12,147 nucleotides of DNA, taken from NCBI GenBank assembly GCA_014621425.1, contig JAANBB010000750.1, forward strand, positions 1 to 12,147, in the 5' to 3' direction. Source of the DNA: Cylindrodendrum hubeiense. Its lineage: Eukaryota > Ascomycota > Sordariomycetes > Hypocreales > Nectriaceae. The notes below the pieces were generated by a model. It was not told the DNA's origin. It searched no databases and saw only the letters and a list, made by a program, of their open reading frames with translations. Position numbers and translations under genes: made by a program. Shown here piece after piece: positions 1 to 8,030 of this stretch (position 1 is the stretch's first letter; each line of letters starts with the position of its first letter).

Positions 1-922
1 CCCAGCCAAGTTTGCCCTCCAAATTACGTCTTCGTACATATCCAACGCCCAAGCTGCCCAGCGCCAGGAACGGAACTGGTTCGTGGATCATCTCCCGCTC
101 CACGACCCCATACGAACACCAGACAGCCAGCGCCGTATAAGATTGATTGCCCGTGTATCAACGTGTCTCTCGCTGCCGCTATCCGTCCGCCGTGGCAGAG
201 TTTCGCCATTGCCACTGCCACTGCCACCGTCGCATGACCAGCTCTCCCACATCTCCCTCACCCCCCTGACTTGCGCGGCCCTCGAATCACCGTCTTCGTG
301 TTGTGCTGGCGCCACCTATTTGCATCGATACGTGAATCCTAGGCCGAAACACTCGGCTGACCAGAAGCCCCAATCGCCAACGCGGCCCGCGCCAATTCAC
401 TGGCAGACGGCAACTAAAATAGATGCAGCGCAGTGAAAGACACACAACATCTGCGCCTGAAACGAATGAGTCGCCTTGGGCTTGCAGATCTGTGACGCTT
501 CGTCCAGGTCCCCTGCCGCCGGGGTTGGTGCGCCGTTGCTGCGAACCACGTGGCTCGTCGCACCCAGATCCGAGATGCTCGCTCTCATGTGTCTCGTGAG
601 GATAATCTGTGACATGCTTGGCAAGCTAAACTCGGGAAATTTAGGACTTGTCGTCTTGAAACATGTGAGCCATCACAGGATGTAATTATAGTCAAATTTG
701 AGGGCTTTTCTTTCGCCAAGCGTTGGTACAATAGAGTTGGATCGTTTCGGAATCCCCATCAACGCCTTCCAAATCGGTGGATATCATCCATCATCCCCTG
801 TACATGGTGTCCCCCGCTTCGTATTGTAGATAGGCGTACATTATATCTTACAGCTCGGGAGGTGGATCTCTTTCCGAGACAGCATGCGACCGCAGGCTAG
901 TCATCTCGTATCATCCGCCCGC
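1..922. other. Gene-free stretch left of the FMP25-like gene
   Basis: I see no convincing gene here. The open frames are short, mutually overlapping and low in complexity, and resemble no family I know. The right-hand part, roughly 700-922, should hold the 3' UTR and polyadenylation signals of the minus-strand FMP25-like gene, since AT-rich sequence such as the ttatatctta near 841-850 lies just beyond its stop codon. The left part (about 1-450) is rich in C and CT runs and could belong to the promoter of a gene beyond the window edge, but nothing in the sequence proves this. Confidence 0.5.
205..228. repeat. Hexanucleotide repeat, four copies
   Basis: Four consecutive 6-bp units (gccatt, gccact, gccact, gccacc) form a short imperfect array. 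No supported gene covers it. It is a simple-sequence tract with no visible function. Confidence 0.7.
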
Positions 923-2737
923 CTATACAGCAGAGTAGACTGCCGTCACGTACTTGCCACATTCGACCTTCTGCTCCAGCGTCACCTTGCGGCCCTTGCC
1001 CCCATCCAGTCGAATCGTCGTTCGCGGCGTCACGCACAGCCGGTGGAACCCCGTTTGCTCCTCCTTGACCACGTTGGGATCCGCATCCAGCGCCCCAATA
1101 TAAGTGGGAGTGTTCATGTTGGTCCGCTTGCCGGTGCCCAGTTGGTAGTGTTCGTTTCCGCCCCACAGCATGACATCTGAGCCCCAGTTGATTGCGTTCT
1201 CGCTTCCTTTGCCCAAAGCGGATGTCTCAGTGAGGTTGTCCATCACGGCGGAGCAGTGCGTGGCGCCGATAGATAGCGACTTGAGCTTGATTGGGCTCCT
1301 CTTGTTTGTCTTCTCGTCAAATTCGAAGAGAGAGGAGAGGGTCGTTACTTTGGTCGGTCTCGGGGACACATGCGACCATCGTCCCGTTCCTAAAGTTCCG
1401 TATACACCCTGACCGAGGGTCCAAAGATCTGACGTAACCTGGGGAAGTTTCTTGGCTGGGGGAAGAGACTTGGCGTCCTCGTGGCTCACGGATGCTTTGG
1501 CATCGACAGTAAAAAAGGTGTTGGATCCGCCAGCTGTAATAGACGTGACCGTAGGGACCAAACCACTACGTCTCGCGTATAGCTTATTAGTGGCCATCAG
1601 TATCGGAGATTCTGTAGAGTGGAGGCCGAACTCAGTATCGAAACCAAGTTGTCCAAAAGAATTATCTCCAAAGGTGAAGATCTTCCCTGACTTGTCCAGG
1701 ACCACAGAGTGGTAATCACCAGCGGCAATTTGACCGATATCAAATCCCTTCAAAGTGATAATCTCATGGGGTTGATCATAGGGACCCTTGGGTCGAGTGG
1801 CCCAGCTCAGTCCTGGGATGCCCATCTGGCCTTTGGTTGGAAACTCCAGGGCGCTAGCAGCCGCAGAGAAGACGCGCCCTTTGGAAGTGAGCAATAGACA
1901 GTGCTCCTGGCCAGCGCTTATATCAGTGACTTTCTCGCCCCGGGCAAGGCCAGCGGGAGTGAGGCTGCGGAAGCTGACGCTTTCCATTCCGACGCTGCCC
2001 CAGATGGACCAAGAGCTCTTCGGCTGCTCTTCCTTCAGGCCACCCTCCAGGTCATCACGAGACGAGGGGATAGAGTAGACGTTGCCCTTGCGAGAGAGAG
2101 CAATGATTCGATCCAACGACACGTCAATCTTGATAATGTCCTTGCCTGTGAGGGTAGACACGGGAGTGGGGTCGTCCTTGGAGAAGCCGAGGCCCCATTG
2201 CACCAAGTCGCCCTTCTCGGTGACTGCCGCACCAAAAGCCTGGGTAAGCTTTAGATCTCGAAGAATCTGGCCGTCGAAGTGGGCGATACGGCGGGGAAGC
2301 TTGACGTATTTGTCATCGGAGTTGGGGTCGATGACTTTGGCAACGTTGGAGCCCCATGCGTAGATTCCGGGATGCTCCCAGCTGTTCTTGACCTGAAGGT
2401 GCTGTGCACTGAGGAGATCGCGGTTCTCCTCTTTCGACGCGGCCTGTTTTCGGGGCTTCTCAAACTGAAGTTCTGCCTTGGCGGGATGCTTCTCCACGGT
2501 TGGCTCCGGCTCAGGCGTCGACCCAAACTGTTCCTTCATTAAAGGATACAAGTATGCTCCCGCTGTGGCTCCGCCAATAACAGTCGCAACGCCGATGACC
2601 TTGCCTCCGCTACCTCCTCCGCCTCGGGGGGGAGCGCCGCTGGCATACCGGACCCATTGGCGTTGAGGACTGATGAGTGACCGGCGAGCTTGAGACCGGA
2701 TGGCAGCTCGCCGGAGGGCGACTTGGGAGGCGTTCAT
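923..2737 (-). CDS. FMP25: Mitochondrial RCC1-repeat protein, Fmp25-like
   Basis: Single-exon gene for a 604-residue protein. The start is ATG at 2737 with A at -3; the stop is TAG at 925-923. Residues 1-35 are rich in Arg, Ser and Ala and nearly free of acidic residues, as in a mitochondrial presequence. A Gly-rich hinge (about 36-45) leads into one small-residue membrane segment (about 46-67). The rest carries divergent RCC1-type repeats with the usual cues: YAWGS at 126-130, ITA/ISAG-type strands near 273-280 and 337-346, TFGDNSFGQLG at 355-365, LWTLGQGVYGTLG at 438-450 and MLWGGNEHYQLG at 523-534. This fits a propeller anchored in the inner membrane. Yeast Fmp25 is known to be needed early in cytochrome bc1 (complex III) assembly; the human relative RCC1L works with mitochondrial ribosomes. 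Sharing the yeast role is inference. Another mitochondrial RCC1-like protein is the main alternative. The gene diverges from COG3. Confidence 0.85.
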   Translation of the reverse strand: MNASQVALRRAAIRSQARRSLISPQRQWVRYASGAPPRGGGGSGGKVIGVATVIGGATAGAYLYPLMKEQFGSTPEPEPTVEKHPAKAELQFEKPRKQAASKEENRDLLSAQHLQVKNSWEHPGIYAWGSNVAKVIDPNSDDKYVKLPRRIAHFDGQILRDLKLTQAFGAAVTEKGDLVQWGLGFSKDDPTPVSTLTGKDIIKIDVSLDRIIALSRKGNVYSIPSSRDDLEGGLKEEQPKSSWSIWGSVGMESVSFRSLTPAGLARGEKVTDISAGQEHCLLLTSKGRVFSAAASALEFPTKGQMGIPGLSWATRPKGPYDQPHEIITLKGFDIGQIAAGDYHSVVLDKSGKIFTFGDNSFGQLGFDTEFGLHSTESPILMATNKLYARRSGLVPTVTSITAGGSNTFFTVDAKASVSHEDAKSLPPAKKLPQVTSDLWTLGQGVYGTLGTGRWSHVSPRPTKVTTLSSLFEFDEKTNKRSPIKLKSLSIGATHCSAVMDNLTETSALGKGSENAINWGSDVMLWGGNEHYQLGTGKRTNMNTPTYIGALDADPNVVKEEQTGFHRLCVTPRTTIRLDGGKGRKVTLEQKVECGKYVTAVYSAV

Positions 2738-3190
2738 GATTCCGAATCAATCCGGAAGGCGAGGGTTGACTTGATTGGACTTGACTGCTCTTGGATGAGT
2801 TGCAATTCCTCGAGAGCCCCCTGCCTGTGGAGTTGAATAATGTTGAATGGGTGGTGAGGTCATACACACCACGACAGACAGGTCCAGATCTAGATCTCGT
2901 GGCGGGTCAGCAAAATTCTTTGGACTGTGGCAGGCCCATCAAAGCTCGCACAGCCACTTTTGGCCACTGGAGACGCACAGATGCGCCACATGTCCCTTAA
3001 GCTGCGAGGTGGGCCACAATGCACCAGCGGGGAGGACGCACGGGCACCCACCCCTGTCCTTGTCCCGCCATCGGCGGTTCGGAGCACACGTCTCCGGCCA
3101 ACCTCCAACGGCCTGCTGCGTGGCTTCTAGAAGTCGCAGCGAATCTCGAGCTCCCCTTGAGCTTCAGGCTTGGAGCTTCCCCCCGACACC
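2738..3190. promoter_or_regulatory. Divergent promoter between FMP25-like gene and COG3
   Basis: The two start codons face away from each other across 453 bp, so both promoters and both 5' UTRs must lie here. Visible elements: an inverted CCAAT box (ATTGG at 2774-2778, which reads CCAAT on the FMP25 strand), a CCG-N8-CGG arrangement at about 2744-2757 beside the FMP25 start, a perfect 12-bp palindrome AGATCTAGATCT at 2886-2897 and the palindrome cttctagaag at about 3124-3133. No TATA box is clear. The COG3 start context, CACC before ATG, is strong. Factor binding is inferred from pattern only. Confidence 0.6.
2886..2897. repeat. 12-bp perfect palindrome in the divergent promoter
   Basis: AGATCTAGATCT is identical on both strands and lies about 150 bp from the FMP25-like start and 290 bp from the COG3 start. 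It may be a dimeric factor site or chance; no known fungal factor site is recognised. Confidence 0.6.
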
Positions 3191-5716
3191 ATGTACGAAG
3201 ACTCGTGGTACAACTTCGTGCCCGAGATCACGAGCAAGAAGGGCCATGCGAGCAACCAGGGCCAAGGCCACCGCCGAAAGGAGTCGCTGCTCCAGCAGCC
3301 TAACGTTTGTTCCACCCCGACCTTGGCCGCACACCCCACCTATGCGGCGTTGAAACTCACCACGATTGTCGCAGGGAACCGGAACAGTTGCCGACATTGT
3401 GGTATCCATGCCGAACGTCTATGAGGAAATCGAGAACACCAACACCCCCCCGGAAGCAGCAGTAATCCGCCGAGCGAGCTCGTACTCCGACTTCTACCGC
3501 GTTGTCAAGGAACAGCTGTCTAAAGACGGAAGACCACAGCGCAAGAAATCGGACAGGTGGAATAGAGCATGGGAAGCTTTGGACCTTCCTGATTCTGGTG
3601 CCCAAGCCGAGAGTCATGAAAGCTCCGAAAGCAAGAACCTCGCATCGTACGATGAGCAATTGCTGGATGCAAGCCAGCAAGAATACCTGTATGCAGCAAC
3701 AAGCGATGGATTGATAGCTCACGGCCCCGAGTTGTGCTAACGGCCTTCAGCCTATATCGAGACCAGCTCACGCTCACAGAGCGCCATCTTGACGGACTAA
3801 TCGACGACGCCAATGCGACCCTGAAACTCATCACCTCTCTATCTCACTCGTTCCAGTCCGTGGAAGCCCAGACATCGACCTTCCAATCGCAGTGCGAAGA
3901 CCTTCTCAAAGAGCAGAGGCGACTTGAGCTCCTGGCTGATGACGTTGGAACCGATTTACACTACTATGCCTACCTTGACAATGCCACAAGGCGGCTCAAC
4001 GCCCCTGGCGCGAGTCGCTTGGTTGATGACGATTCATTTGGGGAGATGATTGAGAACATTGACGCCTGCATCGTGTTTATGGAAAAACATGTAAGAATAC
4101 CCACAATGTTGAATATCCACAAACTCACTAATTCTTGCAGGAAACCTACCGCGATCGTGATACCTACCTCGCTCGATACAACGCCCTCCTCACAAAAGCC
4201 CTGCATCTTCTCGAGCACGGGTACAAGACGCGTTTGGAAAAGGTCTCCCCTGATATTTCCCGACAAATCGCCGCCACAAAATCGGATTCGGCACGCCATG
4301 CTCTTGCCTACGGCCGTTTCCAGGAGATGATGCTCGACTCTTACGGCCTAATCCCCAACGTTCGCCAAGTGATCCGCCGTGCGTACGACTTCTATGGCAA
4401 GCCGGCTGATTCTTGCACCAACTTTGATACATATGCGAATACTGCAAAGAACATATTCTATACTCACTTGACGACCCGAGATCGAGATTTGAAGTTGATG
4501 ACGCAGGGCGACATCCAAGAATTCCAAAAGGAGGTCAAGAGTCTCTCTGCCGAAACAGCCTCGCGAAACTTTATCAAGCTATGCTTCGAGCGCATGTATA
4601 ACGAGGAAGGCCTGTTCCTCAGGTTGTTTGACGTGGAACCAATGTGGAACACATCTCTAGACTCAGTCTTCCAATCCATCAAGACTGTCAACACCACCAT
4701 CGCGCACCCTGGTAATTTGACACCAATGGTGTCGAATCTCCAACCCGTTCTACAGGCGGCATCTCTGCAAATAACCTGCAATGTGGTTGGATGGCTGACG
4801 AATGAGTACTTTGGAGCTGAATTCGATGAGGTCGAGTCACCTTATTTTTCCAAATGCAAACAGTACACTTCACAGTTGCTTGTTCACCACCTCTGGCCAT
4901 TGGCAGATACCGCATTTGATACAGAAATCACCAAGTCGATTACTAAGGCTGCGGCCCCGGACACCTCGCTGAAGATTGGTCCCGTAGTCGGAGGATTGGC
5001 TTCATCCAACGCTTATCCGCTGGTGAAGCAGGCAATCAAGTTGTTGGCCATGTACGAACATTGCATGCCCAAGGAGAGATCGGTAAGTCGACTTGATTGG
5101 CCTACATGTGGCGTCACTAATTTGGTGCTAGTCAAAGAATAACTCAGTCGTATTCAAAATTGTACGAGAGACGATTCAAGTTCTCCAGCGTGCAGAAGCA
5201 AGAATCAAGTATCTCAAGACGGGCCCCGACGCCGATTTGTTCATGATCAAGAACTTGCTCATCATCAAGAACGAATTGGTGTCGCTAGAAATTGGCGACA
5301 TCAGGAACCAAGCCTCATCAATGCAACACTTTAGTCACATCTGGGACACGCTCAGCCCGCAAAACTGGGTTGGATTCATCTCTAATATCATCGGAGGTTC
5401 ACTATGGTCACGAGGGGCTCCTTCGGTAACGGCTAAGACTCTGACGGTCGAGGACATGAACGAGCAACTAGATGAGTTGCTGCGACACTCGATCTACGCC
5501 TTTACACAGCGTTGGGGCACTCTGATGAATGATTCGCACAATAGGAAGACTGGGGTCAAGCCAATCGCAAAGGTGGAGACGGAGTTGGAGACGATGCTCC
5601 AGACGGCGTTCAGCAACCAGCCTGAAGTGGTGGGGAAGCTGAAGGAGGCCATTCAACAGCATGCTCAAGCGCAGAACGAGGCTAAAGATAGCAAGCAGGG
5701 CATCAGGCGGTACTGA
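3191..5716 (+). CDS. COG3: COG complex subunit 3 (Cog3/Sec34)
   Basis: Five exons: 3191-3304, 3375-3688, 3751-4090, 4141-5082 and 5132-5716, giving 764 residues and ending in TGA. The product is a subunit of the eight-part conserved oligomeric Golgi tether, which captures retrograde vesicles within the Golgi. It is a soluble, helical, peripheral membrane protein. The N-terminus (MYEDSWYNFVPEITSKK, then HRRKESLLQQPN) is like that of fungal Cog3. A variable Ser/Lys-rich linker (about 39-130) follows. Helices with coiled-coil character begin near 133 and lead into the Sec34-type region (about 150-300), including YRDQLTLTERHLDGLIDDAN and DVGTDLHYYAYLD. The C-terminus has strongly conserved family blocks: GPDADLFMIKNLL at 601-613, LSPQNWVGFISNIIGG at 644-659 and LTVEDMNEQLDELLR at 674-688. 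Joining the exons restores the family reading frame at every junction. Only the first junction is uncertain. The promoter is shared with the FMP25-like gene. Confidence 0.93.
3305..3374 (+). other. COG3 intron 1
   Basis: 70 nt, phase 0. The donor is GTTTGT, weak against the GTAAGT/GTATGT consensus, and the acceptor is GCAG. It joins ..LLQQPN to GTGTVADIVV... A competing pair, donor 3309 with acceptor 3387, also keeps the frame but uses a poorer donor (GTTCCA). Retaining the intron would give a stop at 3422-3424. Confidence 0.7.
3689..3750 (+). other. COG3 intron 2
   Basis: 62 nt, donor GTATGC, branch site TGCTAAC near 3734-3740, acceptor TTCAG. It splits the codon of residue 143. Removal gives the family-like join QQEYL-LYRDQL; retention would end translation at the TAA at 3738-3740. 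Confidence 0.93.
4091..4140 (+). other. COG3 intron 3
   Basis: 50 nt, phase 0, donor GTAAGA, branch-like CACTAAT, acceptor TTGCAG. Removal joins FMEKH to ETYRDRDTY. Confidence 0.93.
5083..5131 (+). other. COG3 intron 4
   Basis: 49 nt, phase 0, donor GTAAGT, branch-like CACTAAT, acceptor GCTAG. Removal joins PKERS to SKNNSVVFKI. The nearby CAG at 5144-5146 would put the next exon in the wrong frame. This is the shortest intron in the window. Confidence 0.92.
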
Positions 5717-5880
5717 AAAAGGCGGAGAATGAGGAGATGATGGGTGATTGTGGATGGGGTAGAAGAGATGGATGCGACTAGAACCCTTTGCCACCACGGC
5801 CCCTGCAGATTCTAGAAGACGCCCAAACTCTATGTCATATTTTCGATACGTGGGTGATGACCACACCATCTCACTGGGGT

Positions 5881-5940
5881 GTTACCGCGCGGTGCGTTAC
5901 CGCGCGGTGCGTTGCCGCGCTGGGGTTTGCCGCGCTCTCA
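5881..5940. repeat. 15-bp GC-rich tandem array, four decaying copies
   Basis: Two identical units (gttaccgcgcggtgc at 5881-5895 and 5896-5910) are followed by two diverged ones (gttgccgcgctgggg at 5911-5925 and tttgccgcgctctca at 5926-5940). Each unit contains a CCGCGC core, and in the perfect copies ccgcgcgg is nearly self-complementary. The array begins about 165 bp after the COG3 stop. Confidence 0.9.
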
Positions 5941-6498
5941 AGATGTGTTGACACGAATCATTGCGGTGCACACGGGACTCTGGTGTCATTGCGTAGGATG
6001 GCAGCGAGGTTACTATGCAGTGCAACGCGCCGCAATGGAACTCTTATGTATATTCCGGAAGCTCACATGTTCGGATGGTCATCCGGCCGTACACGCCGTA
6101 TGAGCACGTCCAGGTCCGGCACCTCGGCGAAAGTATCCGAGCGAACAAGCTTGACGCTGAGGCCGACTTCCGTTATCAGACCGATTTCGGGACGGCGTGC
6201 CTAAGCAGCGCTCCGACCACCCGCAGCCACTAGAGAAGGCGCGGCAAACAACGAACAGTTGGGTAACAGACTTCGATAGACGCATAGCTCCTTGGCGCGG
6301 CGCCTTCTGATAACACTTGTGGTGTCTCTGGCCTGGAGTATTCCTGTAGCATGGCAGTTTGGGTGGCATATCTGCATACTCGGGCCCCGATAGCGCGGCG
6401 CCGGTAGCGGGCTTTGGTAATCCTAGCACGCCATTTGCCAGTCGCCCTCCGCAACCCCAGATTTGATATCCGAAGCCGCGTCCCTTTGACCAAGTCAG

Positions 6499-6553
6499 CT
6501 TCTCTCTTTCAACCTCCCCCTTCCCTCTCAGCAAGTTCAAAGTCGTCCATTGG
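6499..6553 (+). promoter_or_regulatory. Pyrimidine tract and inverted CCAAT box upstream of YMC1-like gene
   Basis: A nearly pure C/T run at 6499-6529 is followed by ATTGG (inverted CCAAT) at 6549-6553, about 117 bp before the carrier start codon. CT-rich tracts just upstream of the transcription start are common in filamentous ascomycetes, so the core promoter probably lies here. The exact start site cannot be seen. Confidence 0.4.
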
Positions 6554-6669
6554 GTTCGCTCGTTTCCTCGCGTCCTCTGACAAGCGGAGAAAAAGGCCAA
6601 TTGCACTTGTTAGTGTAGAGCGAGGTTCCGAAGCACTGACCGACACCGCGTCCGTGGGGCCTAAGCGAT

Positions 6670-7824
6670 ATGGACGCTCCGGCGATTGAGGTGGAGGCGC
6701 CGCAGGCCAGCGGCCTGGAGACGGCCAAGGACTTGTTGTCGGGCGCCGTGGGAGGAATTGCCCAGGTTCTCATTGGTATGTTGCATGCTGCATTGGGTTG
6801 CTTTTTATCGGCAAGAAGCAAGTGCTTCGAGCTGCCCGTTGTCTTGTCTTGCGACCAGGGCCGAGATAAGATCTCAGATGAGACGCAAGATGAGACGCAA
6901 GATGAGATGAGATGAGATGAGACGAAAGCCGGGGCAAGTGCCGCGAGTTCTCGGCATGGGGCGAATTCCCCTTGACAGCCATGATCGATCGTAACTGACT
7001 GACCAAATCTTCTAGGCCAGCCCTTTGACATCGTCAAGGTCCGACTCCAGACCTCAACCCAGTACTCAGGCGCCCTCGAGGCCGCCGCCTCTATCTACCG
7101 CAATGAGGGCGCCCTGGCCTTCTACAAGGGCACACTGACGCCGCTCATCGGAATCGGTGCTTGCGTGTCGGTGCAGTTTGGCGCCTTTCACAAGGCTCGC
7201 CGGTGGCTCGAAGACCGCAACACGGCCAACGGCCACCGCGCCGACCTCTCGTACGGCCAGTACGCCGGCGCCGGAGCCTTTGCCGGTATCGCCAACTCGG
7301 TCCTCTCCGGACCTATCGAGCACATCCGCATCCGCCTGCAGAGCCAGCCGCACGGCGCTGGCCGCCTGTACGACGGCCCGTTCGACTGTGTCCGCAAGGT
7401 CGGCGCCCACGACGGCATCCTGGCTGGCATCTACCGTGGCCAGGCTGTCACCATCTGGCGTGAGGCCTTTGCGTACGGCGCCTGGTTCACTTCCTTCGAG
7501 TACATGATGAACGCCGACGCCGCCCGCAACCGCATCGACCGCAAGGACATCGCCAGCTACAAGATTGCCTTCTACGGCGGTCTCGCCGGTGAGGTCCTCT
7601 GGCTCGCCAGCTACCCGCTCGATGTCGTCAAGAGCAAGATGCAGACCGATGGCTTCGGGCCCAACAAGCGCTATCGCAACATGCGCGACTGCTTCGCCAC
7701 CACCTATCGCGTCGAGGGGGCCCGCGGCTTCTTCAAGGGCATTGCCCCTACCCTGCTGAGGGCCATGCCCGTCAGCGCTGGTACCTTTGCCGTCGTGGAG
7801 ATGACCAGGAGGGCGCTTGACTAG
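6670..7824 (+). CDS. YMC1: Mitochondrial carrier protein, YMC1-like
   Basis: Two exons (6670-6775, 7016-7824) encode 304 residues, a normal length for the SLC25 mitochondrial carrier family, ending in TAG. Three homologous halves each carry the carrier signature Px[DE]xx[KR]: PFDIVK at 38-43, PIEHIR at 135-140 and PLDVVK at 236-241. These charged residues form the matrix gate, and six transmembrane helices are expected in the inner membrane. The closest recognisable relatives are fungal Ymc1/Ymc2 carriers of the carnitine/amino-acid branch, with cues QPFDIVKVRLQT, GTLTPLIGIGACVSVQFG and AMPVSAGTFAVVE. Yeast Ymc1 has been linked to glycine, glutamate and oleate-related metabolism; the substrate here is not provable from sequence. 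R184-E185 in the fourth helix and R284 in the sixth sit near the usual substrate-contact positions. Alternatives are a carnitine/acylcarnitine or ornithine-type carrier. The gene converges on the TIP20-like gene. Confidence 0.9.
6776..7015 (+). other. YMC1-like intron
   Basis: 240 nt, donor GTATGT, branch-like CTGAC near 6996-7003, acceptor TTCTAG. It splits the Gly36 codon just before the first carrier signature; removal gives VLIGQPFDIVK. It is three to five times longer than the other introns here and contains a microsatellite. Confidence 0.93.
6877..6920. repeat. Compound microsatellite inside the YMC1-like intron
   Basis: Two perfect 12-bp units (gatgagacgcaa at 6877-6888 and 6889-6900) run into four 5-bp units (gatga, 6901-6920). 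The gatga motif is shared by both periods, which suggests slippage growth from one seed. Confidence 0.92.
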
Positions 7825-8030
7825 AGAGATTTTGTTGCTTTGCTATGAAAGATGTCGTTTTGCATATGGAGGACTGCGAAAATTTTGGAATACACACAAT
7901 AGATCATGGCCATGAGCTCCGTTGGGATGCGTAGAGGATTCAACATCAAACTGGGCTGGCATGGTGGATTTTGAGATGGATCTTTTCGAGATATGGGATC
8001 TGTATATATAATACCCGGCAATCTACCGCT
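7825..8030. other. Convergent 3' intergenic region
   Basis: Only 206 bp separate the stop codons of the YMC1-like gene and the TIP20-like gene, so both 3' UTRs and poly(A) sites must fit or overlap here. AT-rich pieces such as tatatataat near 8002-8012 and aatacacacaatag near 7889-7902 are candidate 3'-end elements. No other gene is seen. Confidence 0.6.

Larger units (their letters stand above)
5717..6669. other. Intergenic spacer between COG3 and YMC1-like gene
   Basis: These 953 bp hold no supported gene. The longest frames, on both strands, are Arg/Cys-rich and resemble overlapping GC-rich noise. The left end should contain the COG3 3' UTR and the right end the carrier promoter. The only clear structures are the 15-bp array at 5881-5940 and the pyrimidine tract at 6499-6529. 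Confidence 0.6.

Noticed and set aside
6234..6308. 9-bp inverted repeat (agaaggcgc / gcgccttct) as a possible miniature transposon
   Set aside because: The arms are short and GC-rich, no target-site duplication flanks them, and several such pairs are expected by chance.
6079..6606. 175-codon minus-strand open frame in the COG3-YMC1 spacer
   Set aside because: It is Arg/Gly/Cys-rich with no recognisable motif and runs through the probable carrier promoter; GC-rich fungal DNA commonly gives such frames.
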